Part shown: in pieces, positions 8,604 through 22,241 of the stretch
Layout: each line of letters begins with the position of its first letter
How positions within the stretch are numbered: position 1 is the stretch's first letter
From: Nocardia suismassiliense
GTDB taxonomy: Bacteria; Actinomycetota; Actinomycetes; Mycobacteriales; Mycobacteriaceae
Assembly: GCF_900269665.1 (NCBI RefSeq)
Contig: NZ_LT985361.1
Coordinates: 3,065,704 to 3,129,703 of the forward strand
Direction: 5' to 3'
DNA: 64,000 bases
The notes under the pieces: generated by a model
What the model saw: only the letters and a program-made list of their open reading frames with translations
What the model was told of the DNA's origin: nothing
The model's database searches: none
Position numbers and translations under genes: made by a program

Positions 8604-9881
8604 GTGAGCGGCGACATCATCGACGAATTGACCTGGCGCGGACTGATCGCGCAATCCACCGACCTGGACGCGCTGCGTGCGGCCCTGGACGCGGGACGGT
8701 TGACCGTCTATGCCGGTTTCGATCCCACCGGGCCCAGCCTGCACGCCGGACATCTGGTGCCGTTGCTCGCGCTGAAGCGGTTCCAGCGCGCGGGCAACCG
8801 GCCGATCGTGCTGGCCGGCGGCGCCACCGGACTCATCGGCGACCCGCGCGACGTCGGCGAGCGCACCATGAACTCCACCGACACCGTGCAGGAGTGGGCC
8901 ACCCGGATCCGTTCGCAGCTCGAGCGGTTCGTCGACCTGGACGATTCGCCGACGGGCGCGGTGCTCGCCAACAACATGGAGTGGACCGGGCAGCTGTCCA
9001 CCATCGACTTCCTGCGCGACATCGGCAAGCACTTCTCGGTCAACGTCATGCTGGCGCGCGACACCATCAAGCGCCGCCTCGACGGTGAGGGCATCTCCTA
9101 CACCGAGTTCAGCTACATGCTGTTGCAGGCCAACGACTACTTGCAGCTGCGTCGCAACTACGACTGCACGTTGCAGGTCGGCGGTTCCGATCAGTGGGGC
9201 AACATCATCGCGGGCGTCGAACTGAACCGCCGCGTCGACGGTGCCGCGGTGCACGCGCTCACCGTTCCGCTGGTGACCTCGGCCGACGGCAAGAAGTTCG
9301 GCAAGTCGACCGGCGGCGGCAGCCTGTGGCTCGATCCCGAGATGACCAGCCCCTACGCCTGGTACCAGTACTTCGTGAACACCGCCGACGCCGACGTGCT
9401 GCGGTACCTGCGCTGGTTCACCTTCCTCTCCCGCGAGGAACTGGCCGAACTCGAAGTCGCCACGGCCGAGCGCCCGCATGCGCGGGAAGCGCAGCGCAAG
9501 CTGGCCGCGGAGATGACCACGCTGGTGCACGGGGAGGCGAACACCCGCGCGGTGCAGTTGGCGAGTCAGGCCTTGTTCGGCCGCGGCGAACTGCGCGAAC
9601 TGGATGAGCCGACGCTGGGTGCCGCGTTGCGGGAAGCCGCGGTGGCCGAGCTGGCGGCGGGGGAGCCGAGCACGATCGTCGATCTGCTCGTCGCCACCGG
9701 GCTGAGCGAAAGTCGCGGTGCTGCTCGCCGGGCGGTGAACGAAGGCGGGGCCTCGGTGAACAACGAGCGCGTCTCCGACCTCGAGTGGACCCCCGCCGAC
9801 AGCGACTACCTGCACGGACGGTGGCTGGTGCTGCGGCGCGGAAAGAAGAACCTCGCCGGGGTACTGCGGGCAGGTGCATGA
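8604..9881 (+). CDS. tyrS: Tyrosyl-tRNA synthetase
   Basis: This class I synthetase of 425 residues charges tRNA-Tyr. The HIGH-like motif appears as PSLHAGHL in [18 protein letters not shown], and the KMSKS-like loop as KKFGKSTGG. The tyrosine pocket is represented by [14 protein letters not shown] and [12 protein letters not shown]-terminal S4 RNA-binding domain ([20 protein letters not shown]) completes the bacterial form. The start is GTG. A near-perfect hairpin 11 bases after the stop terminates the gene before the rRNA promoters. Confidence 0.97.
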   Translation: MSGDIIDELTWRGLIAQSTDLDALRAALDAGRLTVYAGFDPTGPSLHAGHLVPLLALKRFQRAGNRPIVLAGGATGLIGDPRDVGERTMNSTDTVQEWATRIRSQLERFVDLDDSPTGAVLANNMEWTGQLSTIDFLRDIGKHFSVNVMLARDTIKRRLDGEGISYTEFSYMLLQANDYLQLRRNYDCTLQVGGSDQWGNIIAGVELNRRVDGAAVHALTVPLVTSADGKKFGKSTGGGSLWLDPEMTSPYAWYQYFVNTADADVLRYLRWFTFLSREELAELEVATAERPHAREAQRKLAAEMTTLVHGEANTRAVQLASQALFGRGELRELDEPTLGAALREAAVAELAAGEPSTIVDLLVATGLSESRGAARRAVNEGGASVNNERVSDLEWTPADSDYLHGRWLVLRRGKKNLAGVLRAGA

Positions 9882-9891
9882 AGATCGCGGT

Positions 9892-9921
9892 GGCTTGAGT
9901 CACATCCGTGTGATTCAAGCC
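9892..9921 (+). terminator. Terminator after tyrS
   Basis: GGCTTGAGTCACA (9892-9904) pairs with TGTGATTCAAGCC (9909-9921) over 13 base pairs with one G-T wobble and a TCCG loop. There is no clear T-run, as is common for actinobacterial hairpin terminators. Confidence 0.72.
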
Positions 9922-9979
9922 CGCGTTCGGCCCGGGACTGCGGCTCTGACCTGGGGAAACACCGGCGTGAACAGCGGAT

Positions 9980-10008
9980 TTGACTCTGCGTTATCCGCCG
10001 CGTAACTT
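9980..10008 (+). promoter_or_regulatory. rRNA promoter P1
   Basis: TTGACT (9980-9985) is followed by a 17-base spacer and TAACTT (10003-10008). This is a sigma-70-class promoter in the 540-base region between tyrS and 16S, the upstream one of a tandem pair. Confidence 0.62.
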
Positions 10009-10144
10009 TATCCAAGTCAGAGCGACACGGACACCGACCCGGAGCCGAGAAGCACAGCGGAGACGCTGAGCGGATGGACTGGGAAACGAGGTAGTACGGG
10101 GTGCGCCTGGCCATCAGTAAGACGTCTAGGGCGATCACGCGGAC

Positions 10145-10173
10145 TTGACTCTGCGGGAGAAGCCGTTTAGGCT
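10145..10173 (+). promoter_or_regulatory. rRNA promoter P2
   Basis: TTGACT (10145-10150), a 17-base spacer and TAGGCT (10168-10173) match actinobacterial rrn promoters closely. It is the promoter nearest to 16S. A boxA-like element, TTTGAGAACT, follows at 10234-10243 and recurs exactly at 12241-12250 before 23S. Confidence 0.75.
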
Positions 10174-10329
10174 GGAACAGTTGCCTCACGGACGAACCGG
10201 TTAGCGCCGGGGATGAAGTGTGTGCGTGTGTTCTTTGAGAACTCAATAGTGTGTCGATGAATGTCAGTGCCAATTATTTAATTGGTTCCGGCTTCTCATA
10301 CCCCCCGGTTGAGAGGTCGGACATTTAGT

Positions 10330-10347
10330 CAGCAAATCTTTTTGCTG
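10330..10347 (+). other. Terminator-like hairpin in the rRNA leader
   Basis: CAGCAAA (10330-10336) and TTTGCTG (10341-10347) form a perfect 7-bp stem with a TCTT loop, followed by GCG and a T-rich run (TTTTGTTTTG). It sits about 75 bases before mature 16S. A second AT-rich palindrome (CCAATTATTTAATTGG) lies about 60 bases upstream. It may be a processing element or a conditional terminator read through by the antitermination complex. Confidence 0.45.
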
Positions 10348-10421
10348 GCGTTTTGTTTTGCTAGGTTTTCGGACTCTAGTTATTCTTCTGATTGGCCTCT
10401 TCGGAGGTTGGTTGAGAGTCT

Positions 10422-15412
<4,991 letters not shown>

Positions 15413-15488
15413 AAAGAAGCTACGCGTCCACTGTGCAGTATCTGAAACAACACACGACACCGTGTTCACGGGTTCGGAGTGAGAGTTT

Positions 15489-15592
15489 CAGAGGCTTGCG
15501 CCTCTGCGAAGATCTCACACGCTCAACGGTTTCAGGGTCAGCCCTGCGAACCTGCGACCGGGGTGGGGTTTTCAGGGGCGAAGCCCCTGAAA
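15489..15592 (+). other. Two hairpins in the 23S-5S spacer
   Basis: CAGAGGC-TTGC-GCCTCTG (15489-15506) and TTTCAGGGGC-GAA-GCCCCTGAAA (15570-15592) are perfect stems. Both begin with TTTCAG followed by GGGGC or AGGGC-like bases, so they look like related copies. They probably guide rRNA processing. Confidence 0.55.
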
Positions 15593-15640
15593 CAACTCTC
15601 CTGGTGAACCTGGGACACGGAGTGTGACAGTTTCATAGAG

Positions 15641-15758
15641 TTACGGCGGCCATAGCGGCAGGGAAACGCCCGGTCCCATTCCGAACCCGGAAGCTAAGCC
15701 TGCCAGCGCCGATGGTACTGCACTCGACAGGGTGTGGGAGAGTAGGACACCGCCGGAA
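15641..15758 (+). rRNA. rrf: 5S ribosomal RNA
   Basis: The 5' strand TTACGGCGG (15641-15649) pairs with CCGCCGGAA at the 3' end. Between them are the conserved CCCATTCCGAACCCGGAAGC and GCCGATGGTACTGC segments. The length of about 118 bases is normal. It lies 230 bases after 23S and is followed by the operon terminator. Confidence 0.94.
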
Positions 15759-15766
15759 CATCCTTC

Positions 15767-15801
15767 ACGATAGGGGACCCAGATTCTGGGTCCCCTATCG
15801 T
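15767..15801 (+). terminator. rRNA operon terminator
   Basis: ACGATAGGGGACCCAG (15767-15782) and CTGGGTCCCCTATCGT (15786-15801) form a perfect 16-bp stem with a 3-base ATT loop directly after 5S. Confidence 0.93.
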
Positions 15802-15916
15802 CGTTTCAGCACCTTGCCGTGCCTGGACGACCTTGCCGTGTCATGTCCCCACCAGGACACGTGATTGAATTTGTGGGGCCCCGACCACCTCTTGCGGACC
15901 TCAGAAAGGGATCACC

Positions 15917-17914
15917 GTGTCGGAAAAGAACGACGACGACCGGAAGTCCTTCCGGCGCGGCGAGGGATCCGATCGCCCCTCCCAGGGCAGCGGTGCGTCC
16001 GGCGCAGACTCCACCGGCAAGCGCCCCGACCGCGAAAGCGGCCAGCGCGGCGGCTTCAAACGCAACGACTCCGGCCAGCGCGGTAATGCCGGCGACCGCG
16101 GCGGCTTCAACCGCAGCGGTGATTCGAGCTCGCGCGGCACCAGCAATCGTGGCGACTCCGGCGGGTTCAACCGCCGTGACGACGCCGGCTCCTCCGGCAG
16201 CGCCAACCGTGGTGGCGATTCGGGTAGCCGAGGCGGCTTCAACCGTAGCGGTGGTTCCAACGAGAGTGGCGGTGCCAACCGCGGCAGCGACTCGGGTGAG
16301 CGCGGCGGGTTCAACCGTAGCGGCAGCTCCGGCGATCGCGGTGGTTTCAACCGTGGTGGCGATTCGGACAGCCGTGGCGGTTTCAAGCGCGGCGGCGACT
16401 CGAGCAGTCGCGGCGATTCCGGGCAGCGCGGAAGTTCCGGCGAGCGTGGCGGTTTCAACCGCGGCGGTGGCTCGGACGAGCGTGGCGGGTTCAATCGTGG
16501 CTCGGGTGAGCGCGGGGGATTCAACCGTAGCGGTGGTTCCGGCGAGCGCAGTGGCTTCAATCGTGGGGGCGACTCCGGTGGCCAGCGCGACTCCAGTGAT
16601 CGCGGTGGATCCAACCGCAGTGGTGGTTCCGGCGATCGCGGTGGCTTTAACCGCAGCGGTGGTTCCGGTGATCGTGGTGGTTTCAATCGCAGTGGTGGCT
16701 CCAGTGATCGCGGTGGTTTCAGCCGTGGTGGCGACTCGGATAGCCGTGGCGGCTTCAACCGTAGTGGTTCCGGCGAACGTGGCGGTTTCAGCCGTGGTGG
16801 CGATTCCAGTGGTCAGCGCGACTCCGGCGACCGTGGTGGCTTTAACCGCAGCGGCGACTCCGGCGATCGCGGCGGGTCCAACCGCAGCGGTGGCTCGGGA
16901 GAGCGCGGTGGTTTCAATCGCAGTGGTGGTTCGAGCGATCGCGGCGGTTTCAACCGTGGCAGCGACTCGGGTGACCGTGGTGGTTTCAACCGCGGCGGCT
17001 CCAGCGAGCGTGGCGGTTTCAATCGTAGTGGTGACTCGGGCGGTCAGCGGGATTCCGGTGACCGCGGCGGCTTCAAGCGCGGCGGCGATTCCGGCGGCCG
17101 TGGCGGGTTCGACCGTGGCAGCGATTCGCGGGGCAACGGACCCGATGATCGTCGGCGCGGTGGTGAAGGTGCCCGCAGCGTCGGTGGCGATCGGTTGCAG
17201 GAGCGTCGTGCGGCGCGTCCGGAGGAGCCCGACCTTCCCGATGACGTGCAGCCGTCCGACTTGGAACCCGCTGTCCGTCGCGACCTGCTGAGCCTGGACA
17301 AGTCCAACGCGGAAGCGGTGGCCCGGCACCTGGTGATGGCAGCCAAACTGATCGACGACGACCCACGCCTCGCTCTCGCTCATGCGCGGGCTGCTCGGCA
17401 GCGCGCGGGCCGCATCGCCGTGGTGCGGGAAACCGCGGGTGTCACCGCCTACCACGCAGGTGAATGGGCGGAAGCCCTGTCTGAGCTGCGCACTGCCCGC
17501 CGCATGTCCGGCGGCTCCGGCCTGCTGGCCGTCATGGCCGACTGCGAACGCGGACTCGGCCGCCCCGAACGCGCCATCGAACTCGGCCGCAGCGACGAGG
17601 CCCGCGCCCTGACCGGTGACGAAGCCACCGAACTGCGCATCGTCGTCGCAGGCGCCCGGATGGACCTCGGCGAATACGATCAGGCCGTCGTCACCCTGCA
17701 GACCTCCGAGCTGGACCCGTCGCGCACCGGCTCGGCCGCAGCCCGCCTCTTCTACGCCTACGCCGACGCCCTCGTCGCCGCAGGCCGCACCGACGAGGGC
17801 CTCACCTGGTTCCTCAACGCCGCCTCGGCCGACCTCGACGGCGAAACCGACGCGGAAGAACGCGCCGAGGAACTCACCGGCGGCGCCCTCCCCGACGACG
17901 ACCTACAGCTGTAG
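15917..17914 (+). CDS. TPR-like protein with long RGG/FNR repeat N-terminus (Rv1691-like)
   Basis: The C-terminal 240 residues are helical and repeat-like (ARHLVMAAKLIDDDPRLALA; RRMSGGSGLLAVMADCERGL; AARLFYAYADALVAAGRTDE). They correspond to the conserved mycobacterial TPR-like protein next to tyrS. The first 420 residues are almost only G, S, R, D, N and F, with about two dozen units of RGGFNRSG-type sequence every 11-12 residues. This is an RGG-box low-complexity region that should be disordered and able to bind RNA. The GTG start follows a GAAAGGGA ribosome-binding site. The frame is continuous with the conserved domain. No biochemical role is known to me; placement just after rrn hints at ribosome or RNA work. 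Confidence 0.87.
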   Translation: MSEKNDDDRKSFRRGEGSDRPSQGSGASGADSTGKRPDRESGQRGGFKRNDSGQRGNAGDRGGFNRSGDSSSRGTSNRGDSGGFNRRDDAGSSGSANRGGDSGSRGGFNRSGGSNESGGANRGSDSGERGGFNRSGSSGDRGGFNRGGDSDSRGGFKRGGDSSSRGDSGQRGSSGERGGFNRGGGSDERGGFNRGSGERGGFNRSGGSGERSGFNRGGDSGGQRDSSDRGGSNRSGGSGDRGGFNRSGGSGDRGGFNRSGGSSDRGGFSRGGDSDSRGGFNRSGSGERGGFSRGGDSSGQRDSGDRGGFNRSGDSGDRGGSNRSGGSGERGGFNRSGGSSDRGGFNRGSDSGDRGGFNRGGSSERGGFNRSGDSGGQRDSGDRGGFKRGGDSGGRGGFDRGSDSRGNGPDDRRRGGEGARSVGGDRLQERRAARPEEPDLPDDVQPSDLEPAVRRDLLSLDKSNAEAVARHLVMAAKLIDDDPRLALAHARAARQRAGRIAVVRETAGVTAYHAGEWAEALSELRTARRMSGGSGLLAVMADCERGLGRPERAIELGRSDEARALTGDEATELRIVVAGARMDLGEYDQAVVTLQTSELDPSRTGSAAARLFYAYADALVAAGRTDEGLTWFLNAASADLDGETDAEERAEELTGGALPDDDLQL

Positions 17915-17987
17915 CAGGACAGGCACGGCTGAGTGTCGCGCCGTGCTGGCAATGCTGAACTCGGAGCGCGGGGCTAGCTGAGAGCTG

Positions 17988-18062
17988 CCCCGCACACCTT
18001 CTGATTTCGCGCACACCGAATCGCATGCCATTCCTTGTGCGGAAAATCAGAAACTGTGGGGC
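17988..18062. repeat. Imperfect long inverted repeat
   Basis: The left arm 17988-18014 (CCCCGCACAC, TTCTGATTT, CGCAC) and the right arm 18037-18062 (GTGCGGAAAATCAGAA, then CTGTGGGG) are inverted copies with a few mismatches around a 22-base loop. This could fold into one long hairpin. It starts 74 bases after the TPR gene and may be its terminator or a small non-autonomous element. Confidence 0.5.
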
Positions 18063-18352
18063 TGTGCGGAGTCGAACCTCGTCGAGCGACAAGCCGACGC
18101 TGGGCGACACCGAGATCTCTTGGACAGCTTTGCGTACCAGCGAGTTTCCGCGCATACCCACCGGCAGTTGGCATAAGTGCCAGTTCGTTGGCGCACCGGA
18201 GCGTGCCGTCCAGTCTCCTGGATTGCTAGGCATCCCAGCAGGTTTCGCTGCTCCGCGCCCGGCGATCTCTTCGCCGGAATGCGCGGTTACCCTGGCACGG
18301 ACAACGTATGGTTCTCGTGGCGCGAAATCGCTACGGGTGTGCCGACTTACGG

Positions 18353-18380
18353 TTGGCATGGCCGGATGATGTTGTAGAGA
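18353..18380 (+). promoter_or_regulatory. Possible promoter of the small secreted protein
   Basis: TTGGCA (18353-18358) and TAGAGA (18375-18380) are separated by 16 bases, and the ATG lies 45 bases downstream. This is a weak sigma-70-like match. Confidence 0.3.
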
Positions 18381-18425
18381 TCAGCGATACGTCAACGGGA
18401 CCGTCTGATTACAAGGAGATTCACG

Positions 18426-18737
18426 ATGAGCAGTGTCCGGGCAACGGTATTCGTCGGATTGGCCGCCGCAGCATTGGCTGCGATGGGCACGGTCTCGGCT
18501 AACGCGGAGCCGTTCGACTACGGGCAGGAGGCCAAGCGCGTCTGCGAAGAGGCCGGCCTCGAGTTCACCCAGAGCATCAACCTTCCCGGCGGCGTGGGCG
18601 CGCAGGCGACCTGCCACGCGCCCGGCCAGGACGAAGTGAAGTTCGTCCCGATGCCGGAGGGCACCTACTGCTCGGTCCCCGGCATCATGTCGCCCAAGGA
18701 AGGCAGGGCAGACGGCGCCGGAAACTGCGTCGCCTAG
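18426..18737 (+). CDS. Small secreted protein with four cysteines, function unknown
   Basis: This 103-residue protein has a clear Sec signal peptide: the hydrophobic run VFVGLAAAALAAMGTV with likely cleavage after ANA (VSANA-EP). The mature part of about 75 residues has four cysteines (RVCEEAG, ATCHAPG, TYCSVPG, GNCVA), which could make two disulphides outside the cell. A strong AAGGAG ribosome-binding site at 18413-18418 precedes the ATG. I do not recognise a domain. Mycobacteria have a lipoprotein gene (lprJ) near this place, but this protein lacks a lipobox. Confidence 0.8.
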   Translation: MSSVRATVFVGLAAAALAAMGTVSANAEPFDYGQEAKRVCEEAGLEFTQSINLPGGVGAQATCHAPGQDEVKFVPMPEGTYCSVPGIMSPKEGRADGAGNCVA

Positions 18738-19198
18738 CTCCTCCGCCTCTCCGGGTATTCAGGCCAGGCTCAGGTGCGGGGAGAGTTGCTTCGGCGGCCG
18801 CCGGTTTCGGGTGGGCAGGGTTAGCCGGTACCCGGTGAGTTACCCATGTGCCGGCCAGATCAGTGGCTGCGGTTGGCAACACAACGCCAATCGGCGCACG
18901 AGGTGCAACGAGCGGGACATGATCGTGGCGAATCGCGAGAAGAGCCGCCGTCATGTCCCGTTCGTCGTTTACGTCAGCCGTTGCTGTGGCGGATCCGTTG
19001 GCGGTTGGTCGCTGAACGGGGTGTGAGCGTCGCCTCCGGGGGCGATGCCGTTCGTTTTCCTGTCGGCCCGCTGGCGTAGTGTTCGGGTTTCTCGGACCTG
19101 CCGAGGGCCACCGGCTCGGCGCGGTGGACAGCGTCCGGCGGATGCGGAGTTCGGCACCGTGCGGGGCGACGATACGGAAGACACGAGGAACATGCGGG
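18738..19198. other. Gene-free stretch of 461 bases with a short inverted repeat
   Basis: No convincing frame is present. CGGGACATGA (18913-18922) and TCATGTCCCG (18951-18960) are exact inverted repeats around a 28-base loop, and could form a hairpin or a protein site. The right part should hold the promoter of the following operon; no confident promoter was recognised. Confidence 0.45.
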
Positions 19199-20134
19199 GT
19201 GCCGGAGACATTGGTAGGTAACCGGAAGCAGCGGCTACGCGATCGCTACGAAGCCTTGCTGCTGGATCTGGACGGCACCCTGTATCGCGGTGACGCGGTG
19301 ATCGAGGGCGCCCCGGCGGCGTTGGCGCCCGACGAGACCGCGCAGCGGCTCATGTACGTCACCAACAACGCCAGCCGGGCACCGAAGACGGTCGCCGCGC
19401 ACCTGTCGGAACTCGGCTTCCGTGCGAGCACCGACGAGGTGGTGACCAGCGCGCAGGCGGCCGCACGGCTGCTGGCCGAACAGCTCGAGCCGGGCGCGGA
19501 CGTGCTGGTCGTCGGTACCGACGACCTGGCCGCCGAGGTGACCGCCGTCGGCCTGCGCCCGATCCGCCGCTTCGACGAAACCGCACCCGCCGCTGTCGTA
19601 CAAGGACATTCACCGCACACGTGCTGGGCCGACCTCGCCGAAGCGGCGTATGCCCTGCGCGCAGGCGCGCTGTGGGTCGCGGCCAACACCGACAAAACCC
19701 TGCCGAACGAGCGCGGCCTCGCGCCGGGCAACGGCTCGATGGTCGCCGCGCTGCGCACCGCCTCCGACCGCGAACCGATCGTCGCGGGCAAGCCCTATGC
19801 ACCCCTGCTGGAAGACGCGCTCGTGCGCGCCGGAACCCGCAGCGCACTGGTGGTGGGGGACCGCCTCGATACCGACATCGAGGGTGCGAACACCGTCGGA
19901 CTCGAATCGCTGCTGGTCCTGACCGGCGTCAGCACGCTCGACGAGCTCAAAGACGCCACGGACGAGTTCATCCCGACCTACGTCGCCGACTCGCTGGACG
20001 CACTGAACTACCCGCCGGTGCCCGCCGAATCACACACCGACCCGAGCGACCTCGCCGCAGACCTCGCCGACCGGTTGCGGCGCAACCCGGGACGAGCCGT
20101 GACGGTACGCGCGTCTGCTGCGGAAATCCGATAG
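19199..20134 (+). CDS. HAD-IIA phosphatase, probably glycerol-3-phosphate phosphatase
   Basis: The HAD motifs are LLDLDGTLYRGD (nucleophile and acid Asp), LMYVTNNAS (motif 2), GKPYAPLLEDAL (motif 3 Lys) and VVGDRLDTDIEGA (motif 4). The long cap insertion between motifs 2 and 3 defines the NagD-like HAD-IIA class. The mycobacterial gene in the same place (Rv1692) is reported as a glycerol 3-phosphate phosphatase, hence the suggested activity. The frame is open to 19079, but the GTG at 19199 with GAGGA upstream gives the family-like N-terminus. It heads the operon to nadK/recN and is 13 bases from the next gene. Confidence 0.86.
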   Translation: MPETLVGNRKQRLRDRYEALLLDLDGTLYRGDAVIEGAPAALAPDETAQRLMYVTNNASRAPKTVAAHLSELGFRASTDEVVTSAQAAARLLAEQLEPGADVLVVGTDDLAAEVTAVGLRPIRRFDETAPAAVVQGHSPHTCWADLAEAAYALRAGALWVAANTDKTLPNERGLAPGNGSMVAALRTASDREPIVAGKPYAPLLEDALVRAGTRSALVVGDRLDTDIEGANTVGLESLLVLTGVSTLDELKDATDEFIPTYVADSLDALNYPPVPAESHTDPSDLAADLADRLRRNPGRAVTVRASAAEIR

Positions 20135-20147
20135 CGTTGACGCCACG

Positions 20148-20462
20148 ATGACTACTCCCATGCCCCGCCCGACCGGCCCCGGTATGCACGCACCCGGCGC
20201 GAACGGACCCCGCCCCGGGGCCCCGCTGCCCGGTCAGCATCTGCCGGGTGGCCCAGGGCGCCCGGAGCCGGCCGACCCGGAGCGCATCCGCAGCGAGATC
20301 GACGGCCTGCTCACCGAACTCGCCACGCGCACCAGCTGGCCGGGCTCGCCGACCGCGGCCGAGGGCGCCGAATCCGGCACGGACATCACTCGCCGCGCGC
20401 GCATCCTGGAACAGGCACACGACGTGCTCGTGCAGGCCCTGGCCACGGTGGACAAGATCTGA
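20148..20462 (+). CDS. Small conserved actinobacterial protein (Rv1693-like)
   Basis: The 104 residues comprise a Pro/Gly-rich disordered first half and a helical second half ending ARILEQAHDVLVQALATVDK. A short protein with this kind of C-terminal helix lies between the HAD phosphatase and tlyA in mycobacteria. It ends one base before the tlyA GTG, so it belongs to the operon. I know no function for it; its size suggests a partner or regulatory peptide rather than an enzyme. Confidence 0.78.
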   Translation: MTTPMPRPTGPGMHAPGANGPRPGAPLPGQHLPGGPGRPEPADPERIRSEIDGLLTELATRTSWPGSPTAAEGAESGTDITRRARILEQAHDVLVQALATVDKI

Positions 20463-20463
20463 G

Positions 20464-21285
20464 GTGGCCAGACGCGCGCGCGTGGACGCCGAACTGGTTC
20501 GCCGCGGATTGGCGAGATCGCGGGAACACGCGGTCGAGCTGATCGGCGCCGGTCGCGTCCTGATAGCTGGAACGGTCGCCGTGAAGCCGGCGACCGCCGT
20601 CGAGGCGGGTACGCCGCTGCTGGTCCGCGAACAACCCGACGAGGTGTCGTGGGCCTCCCGGGGTGCGCACAAGCTGCTCGGTGCGCTGGCAGCCTTCGAG
20701 CCCGCCGGGCTCACCATCGCGGGTAAACGCTGCCTGGACGCGGGCGCGTCGACCGGCGGCTTCACCGATGTACTGCTGTCGCGCGACGCTCGCGAGGTGG
20801 TCGCGGTGGACGTCGGCTACGGCCAGCTGATCTGGCGGTTGCAGAACGACGATCGCGTCCGGGTGGTCGATCGCACCAACGTGCGCAACATCACCACGGA
20901 AACCGTCGGCGGCACAGTCGAATTGGTCGTCGGCGACCTGTCGTTCATCTCGCTCGCGCTGGTGCTGCCCGCGCTGGCCGCGTGCACCGCACCGGGTGGC
21001 GACCTGCTGCCCATGGTGAAACCCCAGTTCGAGGTCGGCAAGGAACGCGTGGGTTCCGGTGGCGTGGTGCGGGACCCGGCGCTGCGCGCCGAAGCGGTGC
21101 GCGACGTCGCCACCGCAGCCGCGGCGCTCGGCCTGCGCACGGAGGCGGTGGTGGCGAGCCCGCTGCCGGGCCCGTCGGGCAATGTCGAATACTTCGTATG
21201 GTTGCGCAAAGACGGGCAGCCCGAAGACGACGGGGAGCGAGTCGCTGCTCTCGTCGAGCGTGCGGTTGAGGAGGGTCCACAGTGA
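20464..21285 (+). CDS. tlyA: TlyA, 16S/23S rRNA 2'-O-methyltransferase
   Basis: The protein has 273 residues and starts with [20 protein letters not shown], the characteristic TlyA N-terminus with an S4 RNA-binding domain. An FtsJ-like methyltransferase domain follows: [16 protein letters not shown] (SAM motif), [18 protein letters not shown], and [19 protein letters not shown], with [13 protein letters not shown] near the end. In mycobacteria TlyA methylates 16S C1409 and 23S C1920 and conditions capreomycin sensitivity. The GTG start follows the previous stop by one base. The frame is open further upstream but without homology. Confidence 0.96.
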   Translation: MARRARVDAELVRRGLARSREHAVELIGAGRVLIAGTVAVKPATAVEAGTPLLVREQPDEVSWASRGAHKLLGALAAFEPAGLTIAGKRCLDAGASTGGFTDVLLSRDAREVVAVDVGYGQLIWRLQNDDRVRVVDRTNVRNITTETVGGTVELVVGDLSFISLALVLPALAACTAPGGDLLPMVKPQFEVGKERVGSGGVVRDPALRAEAVRDVATAAAALGLRTEAVVASPLPGPSGNVEYFVWLRKDGQPEDDGERVAALVERAVEEGPQ

Positions 21286-22241
21286 ACGCGCCGACCAGAG
21301 CCGGTGGCCGGGAGATCCTGCTGGTGGCACATCCGGGCCGCGCGGAGATCATCGAGACCGCCCACCGGGTGGCGAAAATCTTCGCCGACGCGGGCATCTG
21401 CCTGCGGGTACTCGCCGACGAGGCCGTCGACACCCGGTTCGAGGCCGAGCCGGGTGGTTATCCGGTGCGGGTGGTCGAGCACGGCCCGGACGCGGCGATC
21501 GGCTGCGAGATGGTGCTGGTGCTCGGTGGTGACGGCACCTTCCTGCGCGCCGCCGAACTGGCCCGCCCGGCCGGGGTGCCGGTGCTCGGGATCAACCTGG
21601 GCCGCATCGGGTTTCTGACCGAGGCCGAGGCCGAGCATCTGGATGACGCACTGGCACACGTGGTTCGGGGCGACTACCGCATCGAACATCGGATGACCGT
21701 CGACTTCACCGTCCGGATCGACGACGAGGTGGTGCAGACCGGCTGGGCGTTGAACGAGGCCAGCATCGAAAACGCCTCGCGGACAGGCGTGCTGGAGTTG
21801 GTGCTGGAGGTCGACGGTCGGCCGGTGTCGGCGTTCGGCTGCGACGGCATCCTGATCTCGACGCCCACCGGTTCGACCGCCTACGCGTTTTCCGCCGGCG
21901 GCCCGGTGGTGTGGCCGGAACTCGAGGCGCTGCTGGTGGTTCCGAGCAACGCCCATGCGCTGTTCGCGCGGCCGCTGGTGACCAGCCCGGAGTCGCGGAT
22001 CGCGGTCGAGTGCGTGGCCACCGGTCACGATGCGATAGTTTTCCTGGATGGCAGGCGCACCCTGGAGTTGCCGAGGGGCGGCCGGTTGGAAGCGGTCCGC
22101 GGTGCCCAGCCGGTGCGCTGGGTGCGGCTCGATTCCGCGCCGTTCGCGGACCGGATGGTGCGCAAGTTCCAATTGCCCGTGACAGGCTGGCGTGGCCGAC
22201 GGCGAACGGAGAGCACACATGCTGACCGAGATCAGGATTGA
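21282..22241 (+). CDS. nadK: NAD kinase
   Basis: Family motifs are [20 protein letters not shown] (GGDG), [22 protein letters not shown] (NE motif), and [19 protein letters not shown]. The enzyme phosphorylates NAD to NADP using ATP or polyphosphate. The ATG overlaps the tlyA stop by four bases. Its last 23 bases overlap the recN start. The C-terminal tail ([14 protein letters not shown]) is polar and not part of the fold. Confidence 0.96.
   Translation: MNAPTRAGGREILLVAHPGRAEIIETAHRVAKIFADAGICLRVLADEAVDTRFEAEPGGYPVRVVEHGPDAAIGCEMVLVLGGDGTFLRAAELARPAGVPVLGINLGRIGFLTEAEAEHLDDALAHVVRGDYRIEHRMTVDFTVRIDDEVVQTGWALNEASIENASRTGVLELVLEVDGRPVSAFGCDGILISTPTGSTAYAFSAGGPVVWPELEALLVVPSNAHALFARPLVTSPESRIAVECVATGHDAIVFLDGRRTLELPRGGRLEAVRGAQPVRWVRLDSAPFADRMVRKFQLPVTGWRGRRRTESTHADRDQD

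Larger units (their letters stand above)
17915..18425. other. Gene-free stretch of 511 bases
   Basis: No open frame here has coding character. The only structure seen is the inverted repeat at 17988-18062 and a possible promoter near the right end for the small secreted protein. Confidence 0.5.

Noticed and set aside
15806..17455. Long minus-strand open frame (549 codons) opposite the TPR protein gene
   Set aside because: Its product is Ala/Thr/Val repeats that mirror the GC-rich RGG repeat DNA. The plus-strand frame is continuous with a conserved domain.
18061..18080. GTTCGAC-like T-loop sequence on the minus strand suggesting a tRNA
   Set aside because: The flanking bases do not pair as a T-stem and no acceptor or anticodon arm can be drawn.
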